Shown: positions 55,584-64,000 of the stretch, piece by piece
Numbering within the stretch: the stretch's first letter is position 1
Layout of the letters: each line of letters opens with the position of its first letter
Source: Ruegeria halocynthiae
GTDB taxonomy: Bacteria > Pseudomonadota > Alphaproteobacteria > Rhodobacterales > Rhodobacteraceae
DNA: 64,000 bases
Assembly: GCF_900106805.1 (NCBI RefSeq)
Contig: NZ_FNNP01000006.1
Span: forward strand, 1 to 64,000
Direction: 5' to 3'
The notes under the pieces: generated by a model
The model's database searches: none
What the model saw: the letters and a program-made list of their open reading frames with translations, nothing else
What the model was told of the DNA's origin: nothing
Position numbers and translations under genes: made by a program

Positions 55584-56639
55584 CTAATGGCCGCGCCAGA
55601 GGTCAAAAGCCTTGCGCATAACCGTAGGGAGGTCGCTGGGCTTAAACTGATGTTTGTCCATGACTATCAGATCATTGGGAGCAGACCCGCTGGGTAGTTC
55701 TGTCGCCCAGATTCGCAGGATCAAGTGAAAATGGGTGAAGGTGTGCCGCACTTCGCCCGGTATCTCCTGCCATTGGGCTGGAAATGGAGGGCATTCTGGC
55801 GGTGTGTCAGACCAGTCCGAACCCGGCCAGCCCAGCATTCCACCCAGCAGACCCTTGTCGGGGCGGCGTTCCAGCAGCATCGCACCATCATTTCGTTGTG
55901 CGATGTAGACATGGCCTAACCGAGTGGGTTTGGGCTTTTTGGTTACCTTTCTGGGCAATTCCGCCTGTGTGTCTGCCGCCCGTGCCGAACAGGAAGAGCA
56001 GAGAGGGCAAATACCGCAGGCCGGTGACTTTGGTGTGCAGATCGTTGCGCCCAGATCCATAACTGCCTGAGCATAATCTCCGGGTCGGCGCGCTGGGGTC
56101 AGTGCGGCCGCCTTCACCTTCAGAGTGGGTTTTGACCCCGGCAATGGCGCGTGAATGTCATAGAACCGGGCCATGACGCGTTCGACATTGCCATCCAACA
56201 CGGTTTCTGGACGATCAAATGCAATGGCAGCGATGGCTGCGGCAGTGTAGGGGCCGATGCCCGGTAATTTCAGTAGCGCATCGTAATTGTCGGGGAACCG
56301 CCCGTCATGTTCGAATGCCACAACGCGCGCGCATTTCAGAAGGTTGCGGGCGCGGGCGTAATAGCCCAGGCCAGCCCATTCGCCCATGACCTGACCGTCT
56401 TCTGCGGCTGCTAGTGAATTGACGGTCGGCCACCGAGAGGTAAATCGCACGAAGTAATCGTGGACCGCGGCAACTGTGGTTTGTTGCAACATCACTTCGG
56501 ACAGCCAGACGCGATAGGGGTCGGGCATCACGCCGGCCAAACGATCCACAGGGCCGATCCGCCATGGCATCTCGCGCGCGTGGCGGTCATACCACCCCAA
56601 CAGCGTATCGCTTACGTCAAATTCAGTACTGTCACGCAA
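55584..56639 (-). CDS. mutY: A/G-specific adenine DNA glycosylase
   Basis: Removes adenine paired with 8-oxoguanine. 351 residues. Helix-hairpin-helix with VWLSEVMLQQTTV (catalytic glutamate) and LPGIGPYTAAAI, catalytic aspartate in VLDGNVERVM, iron-sulfur cluster cysteines C-x6-C-x2-C-x5-C in CTPKSPACGICPLCSSC, and a C-terminal NUDIX-like domain (about 225-345). Divergent from the dciA-like gene. Confidence 0.95.
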   Translation of the reverse strand: MRDSTEFDVSDTLLGWYDRHAREMPWRIGPVDRLAGVMPDPYRVWLSEVMLQQTTVAAVHDYFVRFTSRWPTVNSLAAAEDGQVMGEWAGLGYYARARNLLKCARVVAFEHDGRFPDNYDALLKLPGIGPYTAAAIAAIAFDRPETVLDGNVERVMARFYDIHAPLPGSKPTLKVKAAALTPARRPGDYAQAVMDLGATICTPKSPACGICPLCSSCSARAADTQAELPRKVTKKPKPTRLGHVYIAQRNDGAMLLERRPDKGLLGGMLGWPGSDWSDTPPECPPFPAQWQEIPGEVRHTFTHFHLILRIWATELPSGSAPNDLIVMDKHQFKPSDLPTVMRKAFDLWRGH

Positions 56640-56720
56640 GTTTTATCTATCTCCCTGTCGGGTTTCACTGGCGCCCGGGTTTCAGCCTATTACAATAGCG
56701 CCGCAGGAGTTGGAAACCAG

Positions 56721-57227
56721 ATGCAACGCAGACGTTCCTCGACCCGCGGGTTCAAACGCACCGCTACTTTGCTGAACGACCGCATCAGGCAGGCCGGGGA
56801 AAGCCGTGGCTTTGCCGTTTCGCGCCTGTTGACCCATTGGGCTGAGATCGTAGGCCAGGACATCGCGTCGATCGCTCGGCCGGTTAATGTTGGATACGCC
56901 AAGGGTGGGTTCGGGGCGACGCTGACGGTGCTGACCACTGGACCACAGGCGCCGATGCTGGAGATGCAGAAAGAGCAACTTCGCGACAAGGTGAACGCGG
57001 TCTATGGCTACAACGCGATCAATCGGGTTCGCATCACCCAGACCGCGCCGACCGGATTTGCTGAGGGGCAGGCCAGTTTCGATCACAAGCCGAAGCGGGC
57101 GAAACCGCCGATTGCACCCGAAGTCGCCGCCGAGGCCGACAAAGTGTCGCGTGCAGTTCATGATGAAGATTTGCGTTCAGCCCTTGAACGTTTGGGCCGT
57201 AACGTTTTATCCAGACAGAAACGCTAA
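56721..57227 (+). CDS. DciA-like (DUF721) protein
   Basis: 168 residues with the DUF721 core at about 15-105 (HWAEIVGQDIASIARPV and ATLTVLTTGPQAPMLEM). DUF721 proteins of many bacteria include DciA, a loader of the replicative helicase DnaB. AGGAGTTGG precedes the ATG at 56721. A basic C-terminal tail (LERLGRNVLSRQKR) is present. DsbA-like gene follows after 14 bases. Confidence 0.8.
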   Translation: MQRRRSSTRGFKRTATLLNDRIRQAGESRGFAVSRLLTHWAEIVGQDIASIARPVNVGYAKGGFGATLTVLTTGPQAPMLEMQKEQLRDKVNAVYGYNAINRVRITQTAPTGFAEGQASFDHKPKRAKPPIAPEVAAEADKVSRAVHDEDLRSALERLGRNVLSRQKR

Positions 57228-57241
57228 GAAAGGGCTGAGGA

Positions 57242-57907
57242 ATGAGCCGGATTGCAACCGTAATATGTGCGGCTGTCGCCGTAGCCGCTGGCGGCTATTG
57301 GTTAACACAGTCGAGCAATACCACCCCCGCCAACCCGCTGATCGGTACCGCCGAGGCACAGGAGGCTGATCTGGACACGTCGACCATCGTCGAGATGGTG
57401 CAAGGCGCCGAAGACGCGCCGGTCGAGATCATCGAATATGCCTCGTACACCTGTCCGCATTGTGCAAATTTCCATCAGGGCGCGTACAAGCAGCTCAAGA
57501 AGGACTTCATCGATACGGGCAAGGTCAAATTTACATACCGTGAAGTATACTTTGACCGCTACGGCCTGTGGGCCTCAATGGTGGCGCGCTGTGCGGGCCC
57601 CGAGAAGTTCTTTGGTATCACCGATCTGATCTATGAAGGTCAGTCTGAATGGACTCGCGCCGGAGGCCCCGCTGAAATCGTTGACGAGTTGCGCAAGATC
57701 GGTCGTCTTGCGGGTCTCGACAATGATCAGCTTGACGCCTGTTTGCAGGACGGAACCAGTGCGCAGACTCTGGTGGCCTGGTATCAGGAAAATGCCGAGC
57801 GTGACGGGATCCAGGCAACACCGTCGTTCATTGTGAACGGCAAACAGATTGAAAACCAGTCTTACGAAGACTTCAAGAAGCTGATCGAAGACGAATTGGG
57901 CAGCTAA
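57242..57907 (+). CDS. DsbA-family thiol-disulfide oxidoreductase
   Basis: 221 residues. N-terminal hydrophobic anchor/signal (about 5-20). Thioredoxin-like domain with inserted helices; active-site CPHC in ASYTCPHCANFH (about residue 77) and cis-proline in GIQATPSFIVNG. Acts in periplasmic disulfide formation or reduction. Follows the dciA-like gene by 14 bases, probably one transcript. Confidence 0.9.
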   Translation: MSRIATVICAAVAVAAGGYWLTQSSNTTPANPLIGTAEAQEADLDTSTIVEMVQGAEDAPVEIIEYASYTCPHCANFHQGAYKQLKKDFIDTGKVKFTYREVYFDRYGLWASMVARCAGPEKFFGITDLIYEGQSEWTRAGGPAEIVDELRKIGRLAGLDNDQLDACLQDGTSAQTLVAWYQENAERDGIQATPSFIVNGKQIENQSYEDFKKLIEDELGS

Positions 57908-57945
57908 TCCCCGTGTGGCCAGCCTGTTCCGGGCTGGCCATCCGC

Positions 57946-58944
57946 TTAAGGTGAGGGTGCCACGCGGGTCAGCATTTCCCTGAGCTTTTCATCCTGATCG
58001 ATCTGTAGCCGGACCGGCAGGGTCAGGACTTTGCTGCGGAAGGTGGCGGGCAGTCGAACCGCGTCTTTCTCGGTTGTAACCAGCTGCGCACGCAGCGCTT
58101 TGGCTTCGTTTTCCAATCGGCTCATCAGGGCAGAGGTCAACGGTTGATGGTCATCCAGCGCCTCAGCTCGCAGCAGTCTTGCGCCTTGTTGGCGCAGTGT
58201 TTCAAAAAACTTTTCCGGATAGCCGATCCCGGCAAAGGCCAGAACAGGCGTGTCGCTCCAGTCCATGCCGGTTTGAAGGGCGCGCACCGCACCCATGGCA
58301 TGGGGCAGTGTCAGGGCGTGACCCCATCGTTTTGCAAACAGGGATTGCGCTTCGGCGTTCCCGAGCGATAGCACAAGATCCGCCCGTTTCAATCCGATAG
58401 CCACAGGTTCTCGAAGTGACCCGGCAGGCAGGCAGAGGCCATTCCCAAACCCCCGGGCTGCGTCCACGACGATGATCGAGAAATCCTTGGCGACCGCGGG
58501 GTTCTGGTAACCGTCATCCAAGACAATCGCAGTCGCCCCCGCTGCCACGGCTGCCTGCACACCTGCGGCGCGATCCTTGGCAACCCAGACATCGGCGAAC
58601 GCGGCAAGCAACAGGGGTTCATCACCCACCTGAGCCGCGGTGTGCTTGCGGGGGTCAACCTGCACCGGGCCTTCCACCGAGCCGCCATGACCACGTGTGA
58701 CGACATGCGGCCGGTGCCAGATGCCTCTCAGATAGTCCAGTACCCAGATTACAGTGGGTGTCTTGCCGGTACCGCCTGCGTTCAGGTTTCCGACACAAAT
58801 TACGGGAACGCCGGGTGAAACCCCTTGCCCCTTTGCCATTCGACGGGCCGTAGCCAAGGCATAGAGACGGCCCAGCGGGGCCAGCAGCCGGGCTCGCAGG
58901 TCCAGCTGGTCAGGGTCCGAATTCCAGAAGTCAGGTGCGCGCAT
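57946..58944 (-). CDS. lpxK: tetraacyldisaccharide 4'-kinase
   Basis: Phosphorylates lipid A disaccharide at the inner-membrane face. 332 residues. Walker A in [16 protein letters not shown] (about 50-65), [18 protein letters not shown] DDGyQ segment, and C-terminal [10 protein letters not shown] motif. It overlaps the WaaA-like gene by 14 bases and is the last gene of the leftward envelope operon. Confidence 0.95.
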   Translation of the reverse strand: MRAPDFWNSDPDQLDLRARLLAPLGRLYALATARRMAKGQGVSPGVPVICVGNLNAGGTGKTPTVIWVLDYLRGIWHRPHVVTRGHGGSVEGPVQVDPRKHTAAQVGDEPLLLAAFADVWVAKDRAAGVQAAVAAGATAIVLDDGYQNPAVAKDFSIIVVDAARGFGNGLCLPAGSLREPVAIGLKRADLVLSLGNAEAQSLFAKRWGHALTLPHAMGAVRALQTGMDWSDTPVLAFAGIGYPEKFFETLRQQGARLLRAEALDDHQPLTSALMSRLENEAKALRAQLVTTEKDAVRLPATFRSKVLTLPVRLQIDQDEKLREMLTRVAPSP

Positions 58945-60166
58945 CTTGGGCTCTCCGCTGGTCCAGTGTGTCCTGCACCATTTCGATCAACTGGTCCGCC
59001 TGAGGTGCGCCTTCGGTGACAATCTGCCATCCGGCCAGCGCCATGTCGGCAGTGCGGTCAGGAGCCAGCAACTCGACAACACCATCGCCCAGCTCGGTTG
59101 CAGACTTTATTGTCAGCGCGGCTTTGGCCTGATCCAGCCGGTCATAAAGGCTGCGGTACTTGCTGACATGGGGGCCATGGATCACCGCTGATCCCAGAGC
59201 GACCGCAGTCAGTGGATCATGCCCCCCCGCGTCGCGTTCCAGTGAGCTGCCCATGAAGGTGACCGCTGACACCCGATGCCACAGGCCCAGATCCTCGGCC
59301 CCGGCTGACAGGATCACCTGCGTGGTGTCCTCGATCGGGTGGCCGTCATCCCAGTTGGCGCATCTCAGGTCCATTGCCTCGAGGCGTTTGTATAGTGGCG
59401 CTGCCTCGGACATATCCGCAACATGCAAGATCAGGGCGAGACGTGGCAGCATCCGCAACGCTTGCCGATGCGCGCTGAGGACCGAAATGAACTCTTTATC
59501 CTGCACCCATGCCGCTAGCCAAACCGGGCGCCCGGCCAGCGTATGGTTGGTCTCGATCAACTCATCCTCGGGCCAGGGGCTAGGATTGGGGCTGATGTGC
59601 AGCGGAGGCGTGACCGAAATTTTTGCCGAGTTGACCCCCAATCGCCGAATCTGGCGAGCGGTCTCGTTGTCGGGGGCAATAATCGCCTTAAAGCAATCCA
59701 GAGTATATCGGGTGATATCCGGTAGCCAGCGCCCACCCCGTGCGGTGTTCACATCAACCGCAGCTTCCAGCAAGATCAGCAGAATATCTCGTTCCTGTGC
59801 GCGGGTGATGATGTTCGGCATCAGCCCGCCGCCAAACCAAAGCCCCATATCGGGGCGCCAGTGGTCCAGAAAAGCGCGCGCCGATCCGGTGTGTTCGGCC
59901 GGCAACTTCAGGATTGGTGTGCCGCAGTCTCCCCATTCTGACAGATCTGCCTCGGGTGGAGCGGTCAGCAGCAGTGACAGGCCGGGACGAACGGACAGCA
60001 GGCGGTGGCAGCAATCATCGACCGCGCGCAGCCGGTCCGGAGCACTGACATGCACCCAAAGTACTTCGCCTTCGGGGCGTGCTGTGTCCGAATGGCCCGA
60101 GCTTTGCGGTACACCCCAGGACAAAACCCGGTAGGCCGCGAGGCTGAGAGATCGCGGTTTGCTCAT
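58931..60166 (-). CDS. divergent WaaA (Kdo transferase) homologue
   Basis: 411 residues of the GT30 fold. Canonical WaaA needs a glutamate in ASVGE near residue 40, an ELWPN segment and STHxGEE after mid-length. Here the corresponding stretches read [12 protein letters not shown] (about 38-48), [13 protein letters not shown] (about 108-120) and [11 protein letters not shown] (about 216-226), so all three signatures are altered. The [16 protein letters not shown] segment near 315 is kept. It lies between cysQ and lpxK. It may bind a different acceptor or be a non-catalytic paralogue. Confidence 0.72.
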   Translation of the reverse strand: MSKPRSLSLAAYRVLSWGVPQSSGHSDTARPEGEVLWVHVSAPDRLRAVDDCCHRLLSVRPGLSLLLTAPPEADLSEWGDCGTPILKLPAEHTGSARAFLDHWRPDMGLWFGGGLMPNIITRAQERDILLILLEAAVDVNTARGGRWLPDITRYTLDCFKAIIAPDNETARQIRRLGVNSAKISVTPPLHISPNPSPWPEDELIETNHTLAGRPVWLAAWVQDKEFISVLSAHRQALRMLPRLALILHVADMSEAAPLYKRLEAMDLRCANWDDGHPIEDTTQVILSAGAEDLGLWHRVSAVTFMGSSLERDAGGHDPLTAVALGSAVIHGPHVSKYRSLYDRLDQAKAALTIKSATELGDGVVELLAPDRTADMALAGWQIVTEGAPQADQLIEMVQDTLDQRRAQDART

Positions 60167-60963
60167 GCCAAAATTCCGGCTCCGTTCGGGTCAAGCCGGG
60201 CGTGAAGGCCTGCGTGCACCTCAACGCCCGCCGCTACGACGCCATTCAGACGCGGATGGGGGTTATTGAACCGCAGAGGCTGCCCCAGACGATCTGTGCA
60301 TATCCCGCCCGCCTCGCGCAGGATCAGATCACCGGCGGCGATATCCCACTCCCAACTCGGTCGTAGCGTCAGCATCCCGTCAAACCGCCCTTGGGCGACC
60401 AGCGCCATCCGATAGGCCAGCGACGGGCGATAGACACGGCGAAAGTCCGGAGCGACCCCGGACAGCCAGTGGCGCGGATCAAGATTGGGTTTTGCGGCCA
60501 GAATCTCGGCCTCAGACAAGTGCACCTGCCCCGAAACATGAATATCTGCGCCGTTCAGCGTTGCACCATGCCCCTTTGCGGCGGCGTACAGCAGATCGCG
60601 CTGGGGCAGGTAGATGGCGGCCGCGGTAACCTCACCGTGTTCGGCCACGGCCAGCGAATGAGCCCAGGTACGAGATCCTTCGGCGAAGCTGCGTGTACCA
60701 TCGATCGGGTCGATAACGAACACCCGTTCGCGGCTCAGGCGGTCGGGGGAATCTTCGGTCTCTTCACTCAGCCAGCCATAGTTCGGGCGGGCGGCCTGCA
60801 GATCGCGTTCAAGCATCGCGTTGACGGCCAGATCGGCCTCGGTCACCGGGCCTGCGCCTTCGGGCTTTTCCCAGCGCTGGGCTTGGGGTCCCGAATATCG
60901 CGTGGCGATCTTTCCGGCCTCGCGCGCAGCGTCGATCAGCAGAGACAGGTCAGTTGCCGGCAA
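60163..60963 (-). CDS. cysQ: 3'(2'),5'-bisphosphate nucleotidase / inositol monophosphatase family
   Basis: 266 residues. Metal sites: EETEDSPDRL, IDPIDGTRSFAEGS (about 85-100) and WEWDIAAGDLILREAGG (about 205). Likely hydrolyses PAP to AMP. The family also contains inositol-phosphatase relatives, so the substrate is inferred. 4-base overlap with the waaA-like gene and 14-base overlap with pmbA show one operon. Confidence 0.88.
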   Translation of the reverse strand: MPATDLSLLIDAAREAGKIATRYSGPQAQRWEKPEGAGPVTEADLAVNAMLERDLQAARPNYGWLSEETEDSPDRLSRERVFVIDPIDGTRSFAEGSRTWAHSLAVAEHGEVTAAAIYLPQRDLLYAAAKGHGATLNGADIHVSGQVHLSEAEILAAKPNLDPRHWLSGVAPDFRRVYRPSLAYRMALVAQGRFDGMLTLRPSWEWDIAAGDLILREAGGICTDRLGQPLRFNNPHPRLNGVVAAGVEVHAGLHARLDPNGAGILA

Positions 60964-62296
60964 GTGTCATCCCTTCGATCAACAGCGACGGCACAACGCG
61001 CGAAAGGTAAGGCCGCGCATCGTTTGCTGGAATGACCCGCATCAGCATGTCGCGTAGATTACCCGCAATGGTGCATTCGTTGACAGGATGCGTGATCTCA
61101 CCGTTTTCCACCCAAAAGCCCGAGGCACCACGGGAATAATCACCGGTGTTCGGATTGATGGTCGACCCGATCATCGAGGTGATCAAAAGCCCGGTTCCCA
61201 TGTCGCGCATTAAATCAGTGCGGGTTTTATCGCCCTGAGTCAGGCTGAGATTCCAGTTGCTGGGCGATGGTGGTCCTGAAACACCGCGTGCGGCATTCCC
61301 AGTGGAACTCATCCCCAATTTGCGGGCGCTGGACAGATCCAGTGTCCACCCGGTGAGCACGCCATCTTCAATGATTGCCCTGCGCCGGGTTGCTAATCCT
61401 TCGGCATCAAATGGGCGAGAGCCGGAAATGCGCGGGCGAGCTGGGTCTTCGATCAGCGACAGATGCGACGGTAAAACCTGTTGTCCGAGGCTTTCCTTCA
61501 GCCACGACGCTCCGCGCGCAATCGCAGCGCCGTTGCTGGCCGCCAGAAGATGGCCAATCAGAGATGAGGAGATGCGTTCGTCGAACACGACCGGGAAACT
61601 GCCGGTCTGCGGCTTGCGGGCGCCGACGATCTGGATCGCGCGCTCGCCAGCTGTGCGGCCAATTTCGGTGGGGTTGCGCAGGTCGGACTGAAAGGTGCGG
61701 CTGTCACCATCATAGTCACGCTCCATTCCGGTGCCTTCGCCCGAAATAGCAACGCATGAGGTTGACCGGCTGCTGCGTAAATAGCCACCGGAAAAGCCAT
61801 TTGTGGCTGCAAGATGGACCCGGTGGGTGCCATAAGCGGCCGCCGCATCGGAAACCTGGGATACTCCGGAGACGTCCAATGCTGCTGCTTCGGCGGCCAG
61901 CGCATCCTGCATCAAAGCTTCGGCACTAGGCTCAGGCGTCGGGTCAAACAGCTCAAGCGCGTCTACGTCCCAGTCAGAGATCAACTGGTCAGGAGCCGCC
62001 AAACCGGTAAACGGGTCTTCGGGGGCTTCACGCGCCATGGCAACCGCCCGTTCTGCCATCGCCATGAGGGTCTCGGCGCGGCTGTCAGAACTGGAAACGA
62101 TCGCCTGCTGTTTGCCAAGAAACACCCGCAGTCCCAGATCCGTTGCTTCCGAGCGCTCGGCATGTTCCAACGCACCACCGCGTACCTCGACAGACACGGA
62201 TGAGCCATCAATAACAATGGCATCGGCTGCTTCGGCGCCGGCCACGCGGGCGGCATCCAAAAGTTCTTCGCTGATGTTTTGAGGTGTTCGGGTCAT
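60950..62296 (-). CDS. pmbA: TldE/PmbA metalloprotease-complex subunit
   Basis: 448 residues. PmbA (TldE) pairs with TldD to degrade unfolded peptides and process some modified peptides. The ASGFWVENGEITHPV and SMIGSTINPNTGDYSRGASG C-terminal segments are characteristic. The zinc-binding HExxxH lies in TldD, and is absent here, as expected. First gene of the leftward operon; no tldD nearby. Confidence 0.93.
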   Translation of the reverse strand: MTRTPQNISEELLDAARVAGAEAADAIVIDGSSVSVEVRGGALEHAERSEATDLGLRVFLGKQQAIVSSSDSRAETLMAMAERAVAMAREAPEDPFTGLAAPDQLISDWDVDALELFDPTPEPSAEALMQDALAAEAAALDVSGVSQVSDAAAAYGTHRVHLAATNGFSGGYLRSSRSTSCVAISGEGTGMERDYDGDSRTFQSDLRNPTEIGRTAGERAIQIVGARKPQTGSFPVVFDERISSSLIGHLLAASNGAAIARGASWLKESLGQQVLPSHLSLIEDPARPRISGSRPFDAEGLATRRRAIIEDGVLTGWTLDLSSARKLGMSSTGNAARGVSGPPSPSNWNLSLTQGDKTRTDLMRDMGTGLLITSMIGSTINPNTGDYSRGASGFWVENGEITHPVNECTIAGNLRDMLMRVIPANDARPYLSRVVPSLLIEGMTLAGN

Positions 62297-62385
62297 GAGG
62301 CCTCCGGTCTGGTTGTACTGGACCTAGCCTCGGACTGTCCGTCCCGCAAGGCCTGCAGCCCAATAGCGATATGTGCCTCAGGCAG

Positions 62386-62413
62386 GAAGGGCCGCAGATG
62401 CGGCCTTTCCCAA
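62386..62413 (-). terminator. candidate terminator of the DUF2125 gene
   Basis: On the minus strand AAGGCCGC and GCGGCCCTT form a stem with a short loop just after the stop at 62422. The following sequence is only CTTCC, so it is a weak terminator. Confidence 0.5.
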
Positions 62414-62421
62414 TTTGTGTA

Positions 62422-63945
62422 TCACTTGATCCGCTGACCGTTGGCCAGGATCTGTCCGTCCTCGGTGAACTCGATTTTCGAGTTCAATGTGTCCGGTTCT
62501 TCGCCGGGAACAGCCATCAGACCCATCATCATACGGGCACCAAGCGCATCGTTTTCCGAGACAAGGCCCATGCCGATCAACTTGTCGAGCAGGGCATTGG
62601 CACCAACAAGTTTCAGATTGGCAACGCCTGATGGGGCGGGCAGGCCATCAAACTCTTCGGTATTCGAATTGTCGAACGCGAAGTCACCATCTCCGGTCAA
62701 CTCGGCCCCAACCAGTGATACAAGCAATTCGTTGATCTTCAGCGAATGCAGCTCGCCCGGGGCCACATCAGATGTCTCAAGCTCTTCTACCGCTTCGGGA
62801 TCCATGAAATCGACCAGAACCTTGGCTGTGCCGGTAGTGTCCAGCGCAATTGTCGCCGGATCGCGGGGCAGGGTGCCTGCGGGGTCAATCATGCTCCACA
62901 ATATGTCGGACATGGTGAAATCGGTCAGGTTCATGCCGAATCCGAAGGGTTGGATTTCTTCAGAAGCCTGAACAGGGAACTCAAACTTCAGCCCAGCATT
63001 GGCCATCGCCATTTCGATCGGGAACGGTAGATCGGCGGTTGTGACCGCCAATTTTGTGCCGTTTTGCGCAAGATCGTAAACAAGCCGCTGTGCATCAATG
63101 CTGCCGGTGAAGCTGCCACCTTCGGAACTGCTGCTGAGCGAGAACGGCTCACCTTCCGAAGTACCCGCCATTTCGGTGCTGCCCGAGGCATAAGTAAAGG
63201 TGCCTGATGCGGCAAACCCGGCCTTGTAGATGTCTTGTACGTTGGACACGTCGATTCCGGGTGGAATGATCGTGTCGCCGTCAAATTTTAGGTCACCCAA
63301 CTTGCCGCTGATCCGGCCCGTATCTTCGCTTTCGGGTTCGTTAAAGGCGACATCATAAGACAGGCTACTAGCGGTAAACTGCTGGGCGATATCGCGCTTT
63401 TCGCCGATCTCCATCTGGGATGAGCCCGCAATCTCATTCATCTGGACATTCAAGGCCAGCATGTCATCTGTCACGGTCTCACCGTCAAATTCCAGCGAAT
63501 CCAGTGCCAGGTTCAGGCTGTTTGCGCTGTAATCGTAAGTCATGTTTTCGGGGGTGCCCGACACAACCATTTCCAGAGCATCGTGCGAGTAAATCAGATC
63601 TGCCGAGAATGTCTCATCCTCAGCCTCACCCGAAATGCTCATCGGAAAGCTGGCCGGGAAGCCGATATTAACCGTGCCATCGCCATTCTCGGTCAGCGTC
63701 ATCTCGGGGATGACCATATCGAACGTGCCTTCGGTGTCAGGTATCGCCATGGCCATTGTCATGTTCGAGATGGTTGTGACACTGCCCGATACGTTCTGCT
63801 CACCGGTTACGTCATACCCCATGCCGCCCAGATAGGCCTGCCAATCGGCCCATACGTCATTGGCGGTGACATCTGCAAACACGCCTTGTGTGGCAACAGC
63901 ATAAGCCAGGGCCGCACCGCAGCCACGGCGAAGGAAAACAGTCAT
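62422..63945 (-). CDS. DUF2125 exported protein
   Basis: 507 residues with a signal peptide (MTVFLRRGCGAALAYAVATQGVFA). The rest is beta-rich and acidic with no membrane anchor, matching the DUF2125 family seen in Rhodobacteraceae (motifs such as WADWQAYLGGMGYDV at the mature N-terminus and C-terminal IEFTEDGQILANGQRIK). Likely periplasmic or outer-membrane associated; function unknown. AAGAAGGG supports the ATG at 63945. Confidence 0.8.
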   Translation of the reverse strand: MTVFLRRGCGAALAYAVATQGVFADVTANDVWADWQAYLGGMGYDVTGEQNVSGSVTTISNMTMAMAIPDTEGTFDMVIPEMTLTENGDGTVNIGFPASFPMSISGEAEDETFSADLIYSHDALEMVVSGTPENMTYDYSANSLNLALDSLEFDGETVTDDMLALNVQMNEIAGSSQMEIGEKRDIAQQFTASSLSYDVAFNEPESEDTGRISGKLGDLKFDGDTIIPPGIDVSNVQDIYKAGFAASGTFTYASGSTEMAGTSEGEPFSLSSSSEGGSFTGSIDAQRLVYDLAQNGTKLAVTTADLPFPIEMAMANAGLKFEFPVQASEEIQPFGFGMNLTDFTMSDILWSMIDPAGTLPRDPATIALDTTGTAKVLVDFMDPEAVEELETSDVAPGELHSLKINELLVSLVGAELTGDGDFAFDNSNTEEFDGLPAPSGVANLKLVGANALLDKLIGMGLVSENDALGARMMMGLMAVPGEEPDTLNSKIEFTEDGQILANGQRIK

Positions 63946-64000
63946 AAGAGAACCCTTCTTGATCAATTTGCGCGCATCGTCGTGCCTGTGGCGGCCAGCG

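Noticed and set aside
59160..60134. 324-codon plus-strand open frame opposite the WaaA homologue
   Set aside because: Low-complexity Ser/Arg-rich translation opposite a gene with overlapping neighbours; typical antisense shadow.

Overview
The window looks like a chromosomal segment of a marine alphaproteobacterium of the Rhodobacteraceae (Roseobacter group). Evidence is the gene content and order (serC-serA, hut genes with HutF, BioR/BioY/BioB, CcrM, FlaF/FlbT with a single flagellin, pmbA-cysQ-waaA-like-lpxK, IalB and DUF2125 proteins), the moderately high GC, and many 1-4 base stop/start overlaps. No rRNA, tRNA, CRISPR array, intact insertion sequence or prophage was seen. Nearly all of the DNA is coding.

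Layout. 1-3.1 kb: phosphorylated serine pathway genes serC-serA behind a structured leader. 3.2-5.4 kb: a PPP-type phosphatase and a malonyl-CoA synthetase-like enzyme. 5.5-12.9 kb: complete histidine degradation locus, hutF-hutC leftward and hutI-hutH-hutG-hutU rightward, with a palindromic operator candidate between them; serB follows directly, so serA, serB and serC all lie within 14 kb. 13.8-17.5 kb: an ArsR/SRPBCC/YCII operon with a clear operator, an asparaginase-II-like enzyme and several small exported proteins. 17.5-25 kb: rlmN, a cytochrome P460-like protein, a U32 peptidase-family protein, DnaJ/CbpM-like chaperones, a PLP lyase and a LOG protein. 25.1-29.3 kb: Thr/Ser dehydratase, the bioR-bioY-bioB biotin module with BioR boxes, and dapD. 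29.4-39.3 kb: PEP mutase-like enzyme, a prokaryotic glutamate-receptor-like channel, dapE, rnr, GST, a WYL regulator and a lytic transglycosylase. 39.3-40.8 kb: an eroded stretch with gene debris around a GntR regulator.

41.7-47.4 kb is a flagellar block: flgD and fliK leftward; a rod-binding protein, a FlgN-like chaperone, flagellin, flaF, flbT and a DUF1217 protein rightward. Next come a DUF427-class III cyclase fusion, a membrane-bound winged-helix protein with a small exported partner, rnhB, and ccrM, whose upstream region carries three GANTC sites. The right end holds a second membrane class III cyclase, AlkB-type hydroxylase, mutY, dciA-like, a DsbA-like protein, and a leftward envelope operon (pmbA, cysQ, a divergent WaaA homologue, lpxK), then a DUF2125 protein.

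The points most worth a second look are the divergent WaaA homologue that seems to lack the usual catalytic motifs, the bioY-bioB module without bioF/bioD/bioA, the DUF427-cyclase fusion, the membrane-bound winged-helix/exported-protein pair, the receptor-like channel, the GANTC cluster before ccrM, the hairpins around the flagellin message, and the decaying region at 39.3-40.8 kb. All calls come from reading the sequence; no database search was run.
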